From Riptortus pedestris (lineage: Eukaryota; Arthropoda; Insecta; Hemiptera; Alydidae): 64,000 nucleotides of DNA. Shown here one piece after another: positions 22,356 through 33,110 of this stretch (the stretch's first letter is position 1; each line of letters begins with the position of its first letter). Under the pieces are notes generated by a model that was given only the letters and a program-made list of their open reading frames with translations, searched no databases and had not been told where the DNA came from. The stretch lies in NCBI GenBank assembly GCA_019009955.1, contig CM032231.1, positions 89,572,501 to 89,636,500 on the forward strand, read 5' to 3'. The position numbers and the translations under genes were made by a program.

Positions 22356-23025
22356 CTGTTAACTCTCTAGCGGTCGCAATTTTTGTTTAATCGTTACGAA
22401 ACTCGACCGTTTTATGTAAAAAGACAGAACAAGTTCGTTAATGGCTGAAATCGGACGAGAGGGAGGGGGGTTTAGAGGGGGATTTTCGAAAATTCATATT
22501 ATCTCCGTTATTATGCATCGGATCGAAAAATTATATAAAACCAGTCTTATTGCAAATTCAATTTACTATAAATAATAATATATACATTTATTCTCTATCT
22601 TGAATATTAACCGAGATATTTGCATTTTTATGAAGTCTGTGAGACATGTGGTCGGGTATAGTTCAGATTAGGTCGGCCGTTTTCGTAATTACTCGGCTCA
22701 GGTGGAAGCTTCTTCTAACCTTATCTGTCGTTTCTAACCTTACCTTACCTTCCTTACTTTGTGAGATTTATGCAAATAAGTTCTGTTCATCCGCCCCCCC
22801 CCCCTTCTTTAGTTCTTGGACTACTAAAATTTGAGTTATTAAAATATAAATTATTCTTACAATTCAGAAGCCGTTTCAGTTAGGAATTTATTTTAATTAA
22901 CTGAAAGATTTCTCATTACCGTTTGTATTTAATCACGGTGGTGTTGTTACCAGTATGCAGATTTCTCTATTGTAAAACTTCACATGGGAAATCTGCTTAG
23001 TTTACGCAGCCCCTGCGTGACGGAC
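22174..23025 (+). mobile_element. HINE-TA, full-length subtype S1
   Basis: The copy runs from TTAGCAGATTTCCCTTAGG to the hairpin and GACGGAC, then GTTTT. The (TA)n core is at 22294-22352 between GTCCGTTCAAAATTA and TCTGTTAAC. The S1 body has GGTCGGCCGTTTTCG and AACCTTACCTTACCTTC. It is one of the best preserved copies and useful as a reference. Confidence 0.82.
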
Positions 23026-23109
23026 GTTTTATCATGTAGAGGCTGCTTGATGCAATGTAGGTTTTATTTTCTCCCAAATTTTGGTTAATCCTTCCATTGA
23101 TGGGCGCTC

Positions 23110-23400
23110 ATTAGTCACTCTCTGCTCCTTTTTGATTTGGGTGACTCTCCTTCTATTCCTCCGTCTGGTAAATCAAACAATTCAGGAGAGAAAATTTCCC
23201 CCACGTGAGGGCCACTGTTAAAGACCCACCTGTTGAGCTCACGTTGAATGTTACAGTGATCAGATCTTGTGCAATAGCAAAAGTCATCGACATAAATGAA
23301 AATAGCCCGGCTATCGACTGGGAAACTTCCCGACCGCAAGAATGCAGTTAAGGGCAGTTGTAGGCTAGGAATTCCCTCTACCTTTCGACAGACATACCAT
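23110..23400 (-). pseudogene. LINE reverse transcriptase palm fragment
   Basis: The minus-strand frame 23115-23339 contains SRAIFIYVDDFCYCTRSDHC followed by NIQRELNRW and FSPEL. YVDD flanked by hydrophobic residues, then an IQ-x-x-L helix and an FSP motif, fits the catalytic palm and following region of non-LTR retrotransposon polymerases (jockey/I/R1-like). Upstream sequence is frameshifted and only about 80 residues survive. It lies alone between two HINE-TA copies. Confidence 0.6.
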
Positions 23401-23668
23401 CCACTCTAGGAGCAGGGCTTTGAGAGTCACAATAGGCTGCTATAAATCAGTAGCAGTCTGGGACCATAAACTTCAGACCCGCTCCATGGTTTCGATTGCT
23501 CTAACTGAATTTTAACAATGGTGCATTAAAATGAGTAAGACCACCATTATGCAGGTGCTACCTAAACTAAGCAGATTTTCAGTGTTCTAGTAACAACTAC
23601 GAGACGCCCTAATCTCACTTTTTATATTCCATTTCTCCTGTAACCTTATGTAACTAGACTTCAAAAAC

Positions 23669-24082
23669 GTCTGTCACGCAGGGGCTGCGTAAACTAAGCA
23701 TATTTACGCGTGAAGTTTTACAATAACGAAATTTCACTAGAGCCGAACTGTTACGGAAACTCACGACTAGACCCGAAGTTACCCGATTTCACCTCGACCG
23801 TTACAATTAATAAAAGTGCAAATATCTCGGTTAATATTCAAGATAGAGAATACATGAACGTAACAATATTTATAGTAAATTAAATTTGCAATAAGGTTGA
23901 CTCTATACAATTTTTCGATCCGACGTATTGTAACGGAGATATTTCGATTTTCGAAAATCCTCCGCTCTAAACCCTGGTCCGATTTCAGCCGTTACGAACT
24001 TGATCTTTCTTTTTACATAAAACCACTAAGTATCGAGTTTGGTAACGAACAAACAATAATTGCGACCGCTAGAGCGGTAACA

Positions 24083-24147
<65 letters not shown>

Positions 24148-24271
24148 TTTTGAACGGACCTCATTTTCGTCATCTCCTAGGTAGGATCGATGGACATTGG
24201 AAGAAATATTTCGAAAATTGCGTCTTGAGTACGACCTCAATAGGAGATTTCCCTTAAGGGAAATCTGCTAA
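23669..24271 (-). mobile_element. HINE-TA, complete subtype S2
   Basis: The right end GTCTGTCACGCAGGGGCTGC is at 23669. The left palindrome, complete as GATTTCCCTTAAGGGAAATC, ends at 24271 with CTGCTAA. The body is the short S2 form (ACTAGAGCCGAACTGTTACG). The (TA)n tract is at 24086-24144. Internal length without TA is about 540 bp against about 790 bp in S1. Confidence 0.82.
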
Positions 24272-24866
24272 AAAAACTGCTGAAACATCTATGAGAAGGT
24301 TGCTGTTTATGGGAGGTAAGATTGAATGAATCACAGGTGTAACTAGTTCGATGAAGCTGGAATGAAAAAGAAAGAGTACCTTAGTTTTGGATTCAGATCA
24401 CGGGTTCTCAGCGTTGGTATGATCTGGTAAGAGACCTCTAGCGGCGAACAGTGGTACTAATGAGACGGGATTGTCTGACTTGTAATTTCCTCCATAGGTA
24501 ATACACAGACAGCTACGAATACCCCATTCACAGATCGCAGCCAAGTTGGCTTTATCTCTCAAATGCTCTTCCTTTAAGAGATTAAATTCAAGAAGAGTTC
24601 AGAAATAAACTTATTTAGCAACACTGTTATTTGGGCAGAAATAGTTCCAAAAGTTCTTAGATATATCCTTTTGCAGTGATATCCGTTGGCCTCGAGAAAT
24701 TCAGTCATTAGTATGCCTGAGGACAGAAATGAAATGTATTTACTTCCCTTAAATAAATGTTAGCGAACGTAACAGTATACATCAACTACTCGTACTTTTA
24801 TTTACTACAGAAGTAGTAAGTGAACAAGTGGATTTGAATTAATTAAGGCGGCCGGATTTATAAAAC
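24272..24866. other. No recognised gene
   Basis: I see no repeat or coding signal between two HINE-TA pieces. Confidence 0.4.
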
Positions 24867-24915
24867 GTCTGTCACACAGTTGTTCCGTAAAATAAGCAAG
24901 TTTTTCCCATGGGTC
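24867..24915 (-). mobile_element. HINE-TA right-end stub
   Basis: GTCTGTCACACAGTTGTTCC, CGTAAAATAAGCAAG and TTTCCCATG match the right terminus with mutations; the hairpin stem is disrupted. Nothing of the body follows. Confidence 0.5.
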
Positions 24916-25135
24916 GGAATGATACACCCATAATGTCATCTCAAATTAATTTTTTTATTCTCCTGTAATAAATAGCCTTTGTGGCCGCAAATTTAAGTCG
25001 TGTATAAGAAGAATAATGATACTATTGCTCATAAATAAAAATCCCAATCGTAGGAAATAAATACAAATAACTGGCTTAATATTTAAATGATAGAAATAGT
25101 ATATGGAAAAAATAAAAAGGGCATTAAATAAAAAA

Positions 25136-25590
25136 GTCCGTCACGCAGGAGCTGCGTTAACTAAGCAGATTTCCCACGTGCGACACGTTTTTTGCATTTA
25201 TCTAAAAAATTAAAAGTTCAATGAGAACAATATTTGGTATACAAGCTTCAAATAAAATGCTTCATAACATAATAGAATATTGTTAATATGAAATGAGTAG
25301 GGGTTTACTGAAGGACAAAAACTAAAAAATGCAAATATTTCCGTTAATAATCAAGATAGTGTAATGTACATTAACCACATTTATAAAACATTAAATGTGC
25401 AACAAGAATGATTCTGTACAATTTTTCGACCCGACGCATATTAACGGAGATATTAAGAATTTTCGAAATTCTCCCCCTCTAAACCCCCCCTTCCCCTGGT
25501 CCGATTTCAGCCGTTAACGAACTTGATCTGTATTTTTGTATAAAACGATTATATATCAAGTTTGGTGAAGACATATGTATATACATACAT

Positions 25591-25650
<60 letters not shown>

Positions 25651-25752
25651 ATATAGTTTTGAACAGACCTCATTTTCGTCATTTCCTGGGTAGGACATTT
25701 GAAGAAAAATTTCGAAAATAGCGTCGTGAGTACCTTAAGGGAAATCTGCTAA
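25136..25752 (-). mobile_element. HINE-TA, subtype S4
   Basis: The copy starts GTCCGTCACGCAGGAGCTGC and ends CCTTAAGGGAAATCTGCTAA. The 3' half is the S4 form (CAATATTTGGTATACAAGCT, GGTTTACTGAAGGACAAAAA). The (TA)n region at 25589-25643 is flanked by ATAATATAATATAG. The palindrome side lacks about 20 bp of the GAGGTCGTACTC segment. Confidence 0.75.
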
Positions 25753-25762
25753 AACGCCGATC

Positions 25763-27290
25763 TGATTATTATAAAGTATAAACGAGATATACACTATAAA
25801 ATTAATGTGGGAGCCAACAATTTTATTGGGCACTAACGATTGAACCGAACTTAACAAAACTCTATATGTAAATTAGCATTAATTCTTCCATGATTATAAG
25901 CTATATTATTTTTTTTAGGTTCGAACGGGAGTGGGAGTTATAAGGGAGGCCTGAATAAAAAATTCGCGATATTTCATTTTTTATTTATTTTTAGGCAAAC
26001 TTGCACATAACAAAAGTTGTTATTTTGTGTTATTAAAAGTAGCTTTTGTTTTAACACTTTCGCTGCGGGTGTCCTTATGGAAGGACATCTGTGGCCCTAC
26101 ACGCTTACGGTTGTCCCTTCGGAAGGACACCCCTCTATTACTTTTTCCATTAGACTCAAAAGGATGGTAAATGGAGGAGATTCACTCTTTCAACTCCCGG
26201 TAAAAACAGTTACCTTCAGTATTGTTTGGGCTTTCCAATGGTTTTTACCGTTTTCAAATCGGCCAACTTAAAGATTTGTTATCGATTTTTAAACTTTGTT
26301 CTCTAAAACTTGATTCTAAGTATGTAAAATTTATTATATAATTTCTATTTATTTCATGATTTAATATATTTGAATTCTATTAACTAAATTGTTGAATGAT
26401 AACTGCAAAAGGTGATTCATGACCTCATTCAATGAGTTTTGAGAAGTAAAGAGGAAAACAGTCTTATACCTGAAAGGGTGAAAAACACATTTTTGCTGAA
26501 TAATAAGCCTAAACTAAAATATAATGTTCCTAGTTGTGAAATTTAGATTTTATAGACATTTTTTATTCGTAAGTTAATAATAACAACTGTGATTTATTTT
26601 TTTTTATGATTTTTGTTGGAAAAAAAAAACTACAGTTAACGACAAGAAATTAACTTTCAGGAACTTTATCAGTGTAGAATGTATGTATAAGTAAGTTCAA
26701 CCAAAGGTAAAAGTTATTTTCACTTGAGCTGTCATTCTAATAAGTTAATTTGCTTTTTCCACGCAAATAATCCTGCAAAAAAGTTGGGATAATTAATCTT
26801 ATGTTTGTAAATGGCGAGCTCTGTTAAAATAATTAATAATGTCCAACAAAGAAATATTTGAATCGATAATTAGATATAATGATTATTAATTGTTATTTGC
26901 TATTCTAATAAAAATAATTGAGTTTTCTTTAAAATAAATAAACATTAGGTATAATGAGTAGTGGGTTTAGCATAAAATGACTAAATGCGTCTACTGATAC
27001 TAAACCGCAAGGCGGGTGGAATTCCTCGCTTACGGGTTGTCCCTATGGAAGGACACTTCCGGAAATGCATTTCCGGTTAATTTTTTTTGTCGCATTTCTA
27101 TTAAAATCATCAAATATGATTAAAAGTATGTTTATATTAAAAAAATTCAAACAAATAATGAACCCGATTTCAAGGTATTATTAAAAAATGACAACCACAG
27201 CGAAAGTGTTAAACATAATATTATTAAATTTAATATCCTAATCGGTTGAAATATTATGCAGGAGAACGTCTGTCGGGTCCACTAGTATTG
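25763..27290 (-). mobile_element. RepB copy split by a TTAA transposon
   Basis: The right part (27209-27290) reads on the minus strand from ACTAGTGGACCCGACAGACG through ATATTATGCAGG-complement to TAATATTATGTTTAA. The left part (25763-26054) continues from AAAACAAAAGCTACTTTTAA. Comparison with uninterrupted copies at 4365 and 54266 shows the inserted DNA is flanked by TTAA on both sides. Confidence 0.75.
26055..27208. mobile_element. TTAA-flanked inverted-repeat transposon, non-coding
   Basis: The ends are CACTTTCGCTGCGGGTGTC (26055-26073) and, inverted, CACTTTCGCTGTGGTTGTC (27190-27208), matching at 17 of 19 positions. TTAA lies at 26051-26054 and 27209-27212. Near both ends there are small hairpins of the form GTCCTTATGGAAGGAC (twice at the left, once at the right near 27040), and a perfect 18-bp palindrome CCGGAAATGCATTTCCGG at 27059-27076. 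No open frame above 84 codons and no transposase motif are present. TTAA targeting points to a non-autonomous piggyBac-like element; other TTAA-specific superfamilies such as Kolobok remain possible because the terminus starts CAC rather than CCY. Confidence 0.88.
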
Positions 27291-27660
27291 TAATATATTT
27301 AAATAGACGTTTATAATAAGATTATAACGAATGTATCTTAAATAATTCCATAAGTACAATCCGATTAATCACAATGGCCTCATTAGTTTATTATCTCTCA
27401 CCGATGTGCGAGACGCGGAGAGCGGGTAGACTCACAAAACGAACCCATTAATTACAAAGCTCATTTAGAGTGCCATCCCTCGGATTAAAATTCAGACAAT
27501 CTCGTTGCGAATCATGGAAGATTATAATCAATTGTACCTGGCCCATATTTCTCTTGCTCATATCGAACTAAACACTGCAAGTTAAGTGCCATGCTATCTG
27601 CCATGTTATACTAGTATAGTATTTTTTTGTAAATGTGCAAAACAATGTATAACGTTTGAA
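27291..27660. other. No recognised gene
   Basis: I see no gene or known repeat here. Confidence 0.4.
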
Positions 27661-27667
27661 GTAATCA

Positions 27668-27903
27668 TTATTATTATTATTATTATTATTTATTAAAGTT
27701 CACTTTTTGCAACTATGGCTAATTGGGACGGGTTATCTACAGGTTACCACCCATTTCTAGCCAGGCTGGGACTTAGGATGTTATTTAATGAACTCCGTCA
27801 CAAAATAATTTCCTTTGTCCAAGCGGGAATCGAACTCAGCACTCTAGGTTTACCATGTGAGATTAAGGTCAACGCTTTAAGTCACATGGCTAACCTGAGA
27901 CCC
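27668..27903 (-). mobile_element. tRNA-derived SINE, near full length
   Basis: The plus strand has a (TTA)n tail, GTTCACTTTTTGCAAC, GACGGGTTATCTACAGGTTA, the B-box complement GGGAATCGAACTC, and ends GGCTAACCTGAGACCCC. It has an imperfect target duplication of the type AAGTAAT(C/A)ATTAT on both sides. The 84-codon-class frames inside are not genes. Confidence 0.85.
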
Positions 27904-28164
27904 CAAAAAGTAATAATTATAGATAATTAAAAATTAAAGAACATCTGTATGGCTCAAATATTTTATTATTATAAAATAATATATGAAAAAAAAGTTCAAA
28001 ATAAAAGAGACTAACTAAGTAATAGATTTAGATATAAACAAATTAAATGTAGTTCATAAAATTCACTACAATACCTGTGGCAATAATATATTATATTATT
28101 TTAAGGTTGGTGTATAAATTAAACATTTATTTTAAGAACACATACGATAAAAGAAATAGATTAA

Positions 28165-28252
28165 TTATTATTATATATTAACGTCCACTTTTTGCAACTT
28201 AGGTTAATTGGGACGGGTTATCTACAGATTACCACTCATTTCTAGCCAGGGT
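28165..28252 (-). mobile_element. SINE 3'-end fragment
   Basis: The fragment carries the (TTA)n tail, AACGTCCACTTTTTGCAACT and CTAGCCAGGGTA, then stops. Only the 3' third of the element is present, consistent with 5' truncation on retroposition. Confidence 0.75.
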
Positions 28253-28602
28253 AATGTATTAATTAAATGATCTCTTAAATTTTACTGATTACGAAATGGA
28301 TAAAGCTGTGAACAAATGCGAAAGTAAAAATGATTTAATAAAGTACTCGGGTTCTCAAATAACGGCAGTGGATTGGGGGATAAAAACCATAAGGCATTGT
28401 TGAAAAGAGATTAGAGCTAAATTGACACATGAGAGAACGAATCGTATTTGGAATGTCTTTGGATTGGATTAGGTTTTCATTTAGGCGGCAGTATTTTGTA
28501 TTTCATACTCGAAGAAAATCCATTTTTAAGTCAGTTTGACACAAAATATTCACATCGTAACAGTACTGAGCACTTCAATACTTCAATAATTTTAGATATG
28601 CA

Positions 28603-28661
<59 letters not shown>

Positions 28662-28956
28662 CTGTGGGTAGAGTTTTACTACATTGTATTCATCGTAAAT
28701 ATCTGTACTTCGGTAATGGGCATTGTCTTAACATAGAAGATGAGTTCCATGCGTTAAAAGCACAATGTGCAAGAACATATTATGCGAGTGGTAGGTGTTT
28801 CATGAGATATACTAAGATTCAGTGCGTTGATATGTTTGGGAATACTTCATTTCGATCTTTCGGCTCTCTTCAACTAGGCCTGTGCTACACGTGAGCTTTC
28901 GCTCCAAGAGCTAGCCTAGGACAAAGTAACTGTGACAGCGGGTAGAGGGTCTCCTG

Positions 28957-28959
<3 letters not shown>
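28253..28959 (+). other. Region with an unassigned open frame across (TA)n
   Basis: An open frame at 28448-28894 (148 codons) spans a TA tract at 28612-28653 and is therefore partly artefact. The part after the tract (about 80 codons: VGRVLLHCIHRKYLYFGNGH, then ARTYYASGRCFMRYTKIQCV) has no low-complexity bias and might be a remnant of a real protein. I do not recognise it and find no start signal or splice sites. Confidence 0.2.

Positions 28960-29005
<46 letters not shown>
28960..29005. repeat. (TA)n microsatellite
   Basis: A pure TA tract of about 45 bp. It lies about 55 bp left of the RepD copy. Confidence 0.93.
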
Positions 29006-29008
<3 letters not shown>

Positions 29009-29059
29009 AATAAATTCCGGGTTGTTATTGAATTATATTGTACTTTTATTGAACAATAA

Positions 29060-29455
29060 GATTAATGATAAATATGCTTATAACTAAATGAACTAAATTA
29101 TGTAAACTAAATAGGTATGCATATAGATGCTTACGGATAAATTAACTAAATTAAAACCAACTGAGTCATAAAGGTTATTTATAAACTGTTAATTAAAAAT
29201 AAAAAAAAAGATTATTCGTATAATTAAATGAAATTAATGTTATCTCATTAAAAGAAGAAGAAAAATACATTAAATAAAATTCTTATACGGTCTTGGACCA
29301 TGAATAGTTTTCCTCCTTTTTTTTTTAATTATCTGAAATTACTTAATATTAACAGTAAAAAAAAATGCTGATCGTCTTCAGCGAGAGTCGATTCACGTCA
29401 ATGAAGTAAGACACTCACAGTCTGGGTGAAGGCAGATGGAGGAATCAGATACCTG
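29060..29455 (-). repeat. RepD, roughly 400-bp dispersed repeat, copy 1
   Basis: It is alignable by eye with 62510-62905: shared strings include ACGGTCTTGGACC, CATTAAAAGAAGAA, ACTCACAGTCTGGG and GGAGGAATCAGATACC. On the minus strand both copies have GAATCGACTC/GAATCGATTCCCGCT, similar to a pol III B box, so a tRNA-derived SINE is possible. No A box is convincing. Confidence 0.6.
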
Positions 29456-29479
29456 ATCGGAACTCAGTATGTGAATTAG

Positions 29480-30298
29480 AACTAACTCCTTCATGATAAT
29501 GAGCTGTACCATTATTTCTAGGGACGAGCAGGAGTGGGGGTTGTAAGGGAGGCCTGAAATTAAAAATAGCGATATTTCGTTTCCTATTGGTTTTTCACCA
29601 ATTATGCACATGACAAAAGCTGTTTTTTTTTGTTATTTAAAGTAACGTCTGTTATATTCACGTTTGTTTTATAACTAAGTATAAACGAGATATACACTAA
29701 AAAACAAAGCGGGAGCCGATAGTTTTATTGGGCTCTAACAATAGAACGGAACTTTACAAAGCTCAGTATGTGAGTTAGCACGAACTCCTCCACTGTAATA
29801 AGTGGACCAACATTTCTGGGGAGGAACAGGAGTGGGGGTTGTAATGGAGGCCTGAAATTAAAAATAGTGATATTTCGTTTCCTATTGGTTTTTTGGCAAT
29901 TATGCACATAACAAAAGCTGTTTATTTTGTTATTTAAAGGAAAGTTTGTTATATTCACTTTTATTTTATAACAAAGTATAAACGAGATAATTTTTTAGGT
30001 TCAAACGAGAGAAGGGGGTTATAAGAGAAGCCTGAAATAAAAATTCACGATATTACATTTTCTGTTCGGTTTTCAGTCACTGTTGGTTTTTGTACCGTAT
30101 CAAGGGAAAGGAAGTATAATTCAAACATAGTCTGGTGGACAGAATACTCTCTATGATTATGAATTATATATAAAAAAAAACTACATGCACAGGAGACGGG
30201 AAATGTTCAAATATTGCGGAAAGTATAGGCTTGCCAAAAAAAATACCATCATCATTAAACCTTAAATGAATTCCCGAGCGAAGCCGGAACCTTAGCTA
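29480..30298 (-). mobile_element. RepB copy with two internal units
   Basis: AGGAGTGGGGGTTGTAA occurs at 29528 and 29831, giving a 303-bp unit as in the copy at 4.7-5.7 kb. The 5' head at the right end reads GAATTCCCGAGCGAAGCCGG, then ACCTTAGCTAGTATATA. A (TA)n tract follows at 30299-30351. The frames 29393-29611 and 29725-29958 are inside the repeat. Confidence 0.72.

Positions 30299-30351
<53 letters not shown>
30299..30351. repeat. (TA)n microsatellite at the 5' end of RepB
   Basis: About 52 bp of TA lie directly against the RepB head. Confidence 0.93.
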
Positions 30352-30352
<1 letters not shown>

Positions 30353-31083
30353 TAAAAATAAGTAACTTGTAAAAGATCATTGGGGCGCCGGTGGGCGTGC
30401 GCGTTAATGTGTTGGTACATATACCACTAGCAAGCTGAAGGTAAATAGGCGCAGGTTCGACAGAGCGCGCTAGAGTCGGTATGATTATGGACCAGCGGGT
30501 ACGTATATAGAGTATATAAGTACGTGTGACAGGCCCCTCGGTGCCCCTCATCCACAGGCAGGCTGACAGCGTGAACTGGCTTCAGATTCTTGGGACATAT
30601 TCGGGCTCATCAGTCTACAGGAGACTACTCATTCCAGGTCACCCTTGGATAATAGGGGTTGTACGTCCAGTTGTTCAATCACTACGTCAAAATCTGATCA
30701 TGAATCCTACGAGTCTCGCTTAAGGGTGGCTAAGGATCTAAATGGTCTATTATGCCACCCGAAAAAAAAAATGGAAGAGTATTAAAGACATTGTTGTTTA
30801 CATCGTGATCGAGTGGAACACACATTTACGGAAAGTGTTCCGTTGCCCTAACTCTGCCAGCTTTAACAGTGATATATCCACGTTAAAGTGGTTCCTGAGT
30901 TTGTTTCAAAGGCGGAATTATTTAAACCAAGGGAAAGAGTACTTGCCGAATTTCCGTCTCCTTGTACACGAAGAGCCGTCATGTATCAACGACCGTCTTA
31001 CAGCCGGATACTCTAGTCAATAATAAATGGGACAACACTTGGTGTAGGCTAGAGCTGCCTCTTATTTATCTCGGCCCATAAAT
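30352..31083. other. GC-richer segment, possibly regulatory or LTR-like
   Basis: This part is clearly less AT-rich than its surroundings. TATATAAGTACG near 30506 resembles a TATA box and AATAAATGG near 31023 resembles a polyadenylation signal, about 510 bp apart, an arrangement seen in LTRs. I find no TG..CA pair or target duplication to confirm an LTR. The frames 30526-30723 and 30742-31023 show no known domain. Confidence 0.2.
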
Positions 31084-31238
31084 CTATCGAGCCCAGAGAC
31101 AAGTGGGAGGAGAGAGTGCCGGGTCAGGGGAGCAGAAGAACGATAAGGGCTGTGTGGTGGGAGGATGTGTGCTGGCTAGACAGCTGTGTCTTGAACTAGT
31201 TCCCAAGGATTCCCACTGAGAAAGGAAATGATTCTTAC

Positions 31239-31385
31239 CATCAGTTCTATCTGGAAGCCATTGTTTCACGAGAAGCCCAATACTGCCTCTGATATCTCGT
31301 ATAATAGCAGGATATTCGGTAATTGTGCCCTTTGTAAGCTCTCGATAAGTCTTATCTTTACTGCAATCGGCTTGGGGGATGAACA
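31239..31385 (-). other. Possible isolated host exon
   Basis: On the minus strand a 147-bp open stretch reads FIPQADCSKDKTYRELTKGT, then ITEYPAIIRDIRGSIGLLVK and QWLPDRTD. It ends at a good splice donor (CTGATG followed by GTAAGAAT at 31238 downward) and is preceded by AAGTAG, a usable but weak acceptor. The sequence has balanced composition and no repeat match in the window. The frame continues past the donor but becomes low-complexity and Ser/Pro-rich, supporting an exon end there. I do not recognise a family. Confidence 0.27.
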
Positions 31386-31649
31386 CTACTTGCTATTATA
31401 ACAGAAGCAATCGATAGAACAATGTATTTTTCTTCTTCTTTTCTTCTAAAGTTGTTTACACATTTATAGCCTTGTATAAAAATTTACAAGATTAATTTTG
31501 GATTTTCTGAAATTCACTTTTTAAAGTGTCATACATTTAATTTGACGATAAATACATGATTGCTATTCGTCCGAAAGAACTGGTACAAACTTCTTTGTAT
31601 ATAACATTCTTTAGATAACTAAATGTTGACGTTAAAACATTGCAGGATC

Positions 31650-31850
31650 AGGGAGTCAGGTTAGCCATGGGAGTTAAGGCGTTGGTCACTTGGTAAACGT
31701 AAAGTCGAGTTCGATTCTCACTTGTGCAGTAGGAATTTATTTGGTGGCGAATTCATTAAATAAAATCACTAGTTCCACTCTGGCAGGAAAACGCGGTAAC
31801 CATAGACCCGTCCGAATTAGCGTTAGTAGCACAAAGTGGACGTAGATTAT
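31650..31850 (+). mobile_element. Diverged SINE copy
   Basis: The copy follows the family in order: AGTCAGGTTAGCCATGGGAG, AGTTCGATTCTCAC (B box), GGCGAATTCATTAAATAAAA, GGTAACCATAGACCCGTCCG, AAGTGGACGTAGATTATTAA. Several substitutions and small indels suggest greater age. Confidence 0.7.
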
Positions 31851-32160
31851 TAACATAACATATACTAGACAAAAGTAAGATATTTTGGACCAAAGGTTTA
31901 TTCTAAATGCAGTTAATGATTTACATTGTTTATACAAAAACAACAATATTCATCTTTCACTGTGTTTTTCCAATATTTACAGTTGTTTTAATGGTATATT
32001 CTAACTAATTTTCGCAAGCTATTCTTATAGCTTCTTCAGTATATATCAAAGGAGATTCGTGATAGAGCAATTTCTTCTGAGTTTAGATTGGGTCTGGGAC
32101 ATAGACCAGTTTGGCCCCTTTTTCTTTGAACTCTCCTGACAGTTAATTAGTTCTCAGTTT
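31851..32160. other. Spacer
   Basis: No feature recognised. Confidence 0.35.
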
Positions 32161-32966
32161 TTAGCAGATTTCCCCTAAGGGGGAGGTCGTACTCATGACG
32201 CGATTTTCGAAAAATTTCTTCAAATGTCCATCGATCCTACCCAGGAGATGACGAAAATGAGGTCCGTTCAAAATTATATATATATATATGTCTGTTAACG
32301 CTCTAGCGGTCGCAATTTTTGTTTGATCGTTAGGAAACTCGATATTTAACAGTTTTATGTAAACAGACAGATCAACTTCGTTAATGGCTGAAATCGGACT
32401 AGAGGGAGGGTGGGGGGTTCACAGGGGGGATTTTCGAAAATTCAAAATATCTCCGTTATTATGCATCGGATCGAAAAATTATATAGAACCAATCTTATTG
32501 CAAATTACATTTCCTATAAATATTGTATATACATTTATTCTCTATCTTGAATATTAACCGAGATATTTGCATTTTTATGAAGTCTGTGGTGGGGTATACT
32601 TCGGATTAGGTCGGCCATTTTCATCATTGCTCGGCGCAGGTGGGAGGCTACTTCTAACCTTACCTGTCGTTTCTAACCTTACCTTACCTTCCTTACTTTG
32701 TGAGATTTATGCAAATACGTTCTGTTCATCCGCCCCCCTCCTTTCTTTAGTTCTTGGACTACAAAAAATTTGAGTTATTGAAATATAAATTTTTCTTAAA
32801 ATTCAGAAGCCGTTTCAGTTGGGAATTTATTTTAATTAACTGAAAGATTTCTCATTACTGTTTGTATTTAATCACGGTGGTATTGTGTTACCAGTATGCA
32901 GATTTCACTATTATAAAACTTCACATGGGAAATCTGCTTAGTTTACGCAGCCCCTGAGTGACGGAC
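32161..32966 (+). mobile_element. HINE-TA, full-length subtype S1 with a very short TA tract
   Basis: The copy runs from TTAGCAGATTTCCCCTAAGG to TGAGTGACGGAC, followed by GTTC. The palindrome has lost about 10 bp (GAAATCAGCTATT is missing). The TA tract is only about 14 bp (32276-32289). The hairpin stem has one mismatch (CAGCCCCTGAG). Confidence 0.8.
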
Positions 32967-33025
32967 GTTCTTACTAGTGAACATCAGTGCAGCTTTAATG
33001 AATACTGTATTTAGTTTGTGCAGTG

Positions 33026-33110
33026 TTTTTGTGGAGACCAGTGCAGTGCCCTATTTTTGTGAAGATCAGTGCAGTGCCCTATTTTTGTGAAGATCAGTGC
33101 AGTGCCGTGT
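33026..33110. repeat. 28-bp tandem repeat, three units
   Basis: Units of the form TTTTTGTGAAGATCAGTGCA plus GTGCCCTA start at 33026, 33054 and 33082. They lie 60 bp after a HINE-TA right end in a GTG-rich stretch (CAGTGCAG words to about 33240). No coding signal. Confidence 0.8.

Noticed and set aside
23897..24240. Frames rich in Tyr-Ile across (TA)n tracts (also near 4328, 5806, 25479, 28448, 36419, 39279, 60767)
   Set aside because: Direct translation of (TA)n within HINE-TA and RepB copies; Tyr-Ile repeats are not evidence of protein.
30352..31083. Solo LTR suggested by TATA-like and polyadenylation-like signals
   Set aside because: No TG..CA ends, target duplication or second copy found; kept only as an unclassified segment.
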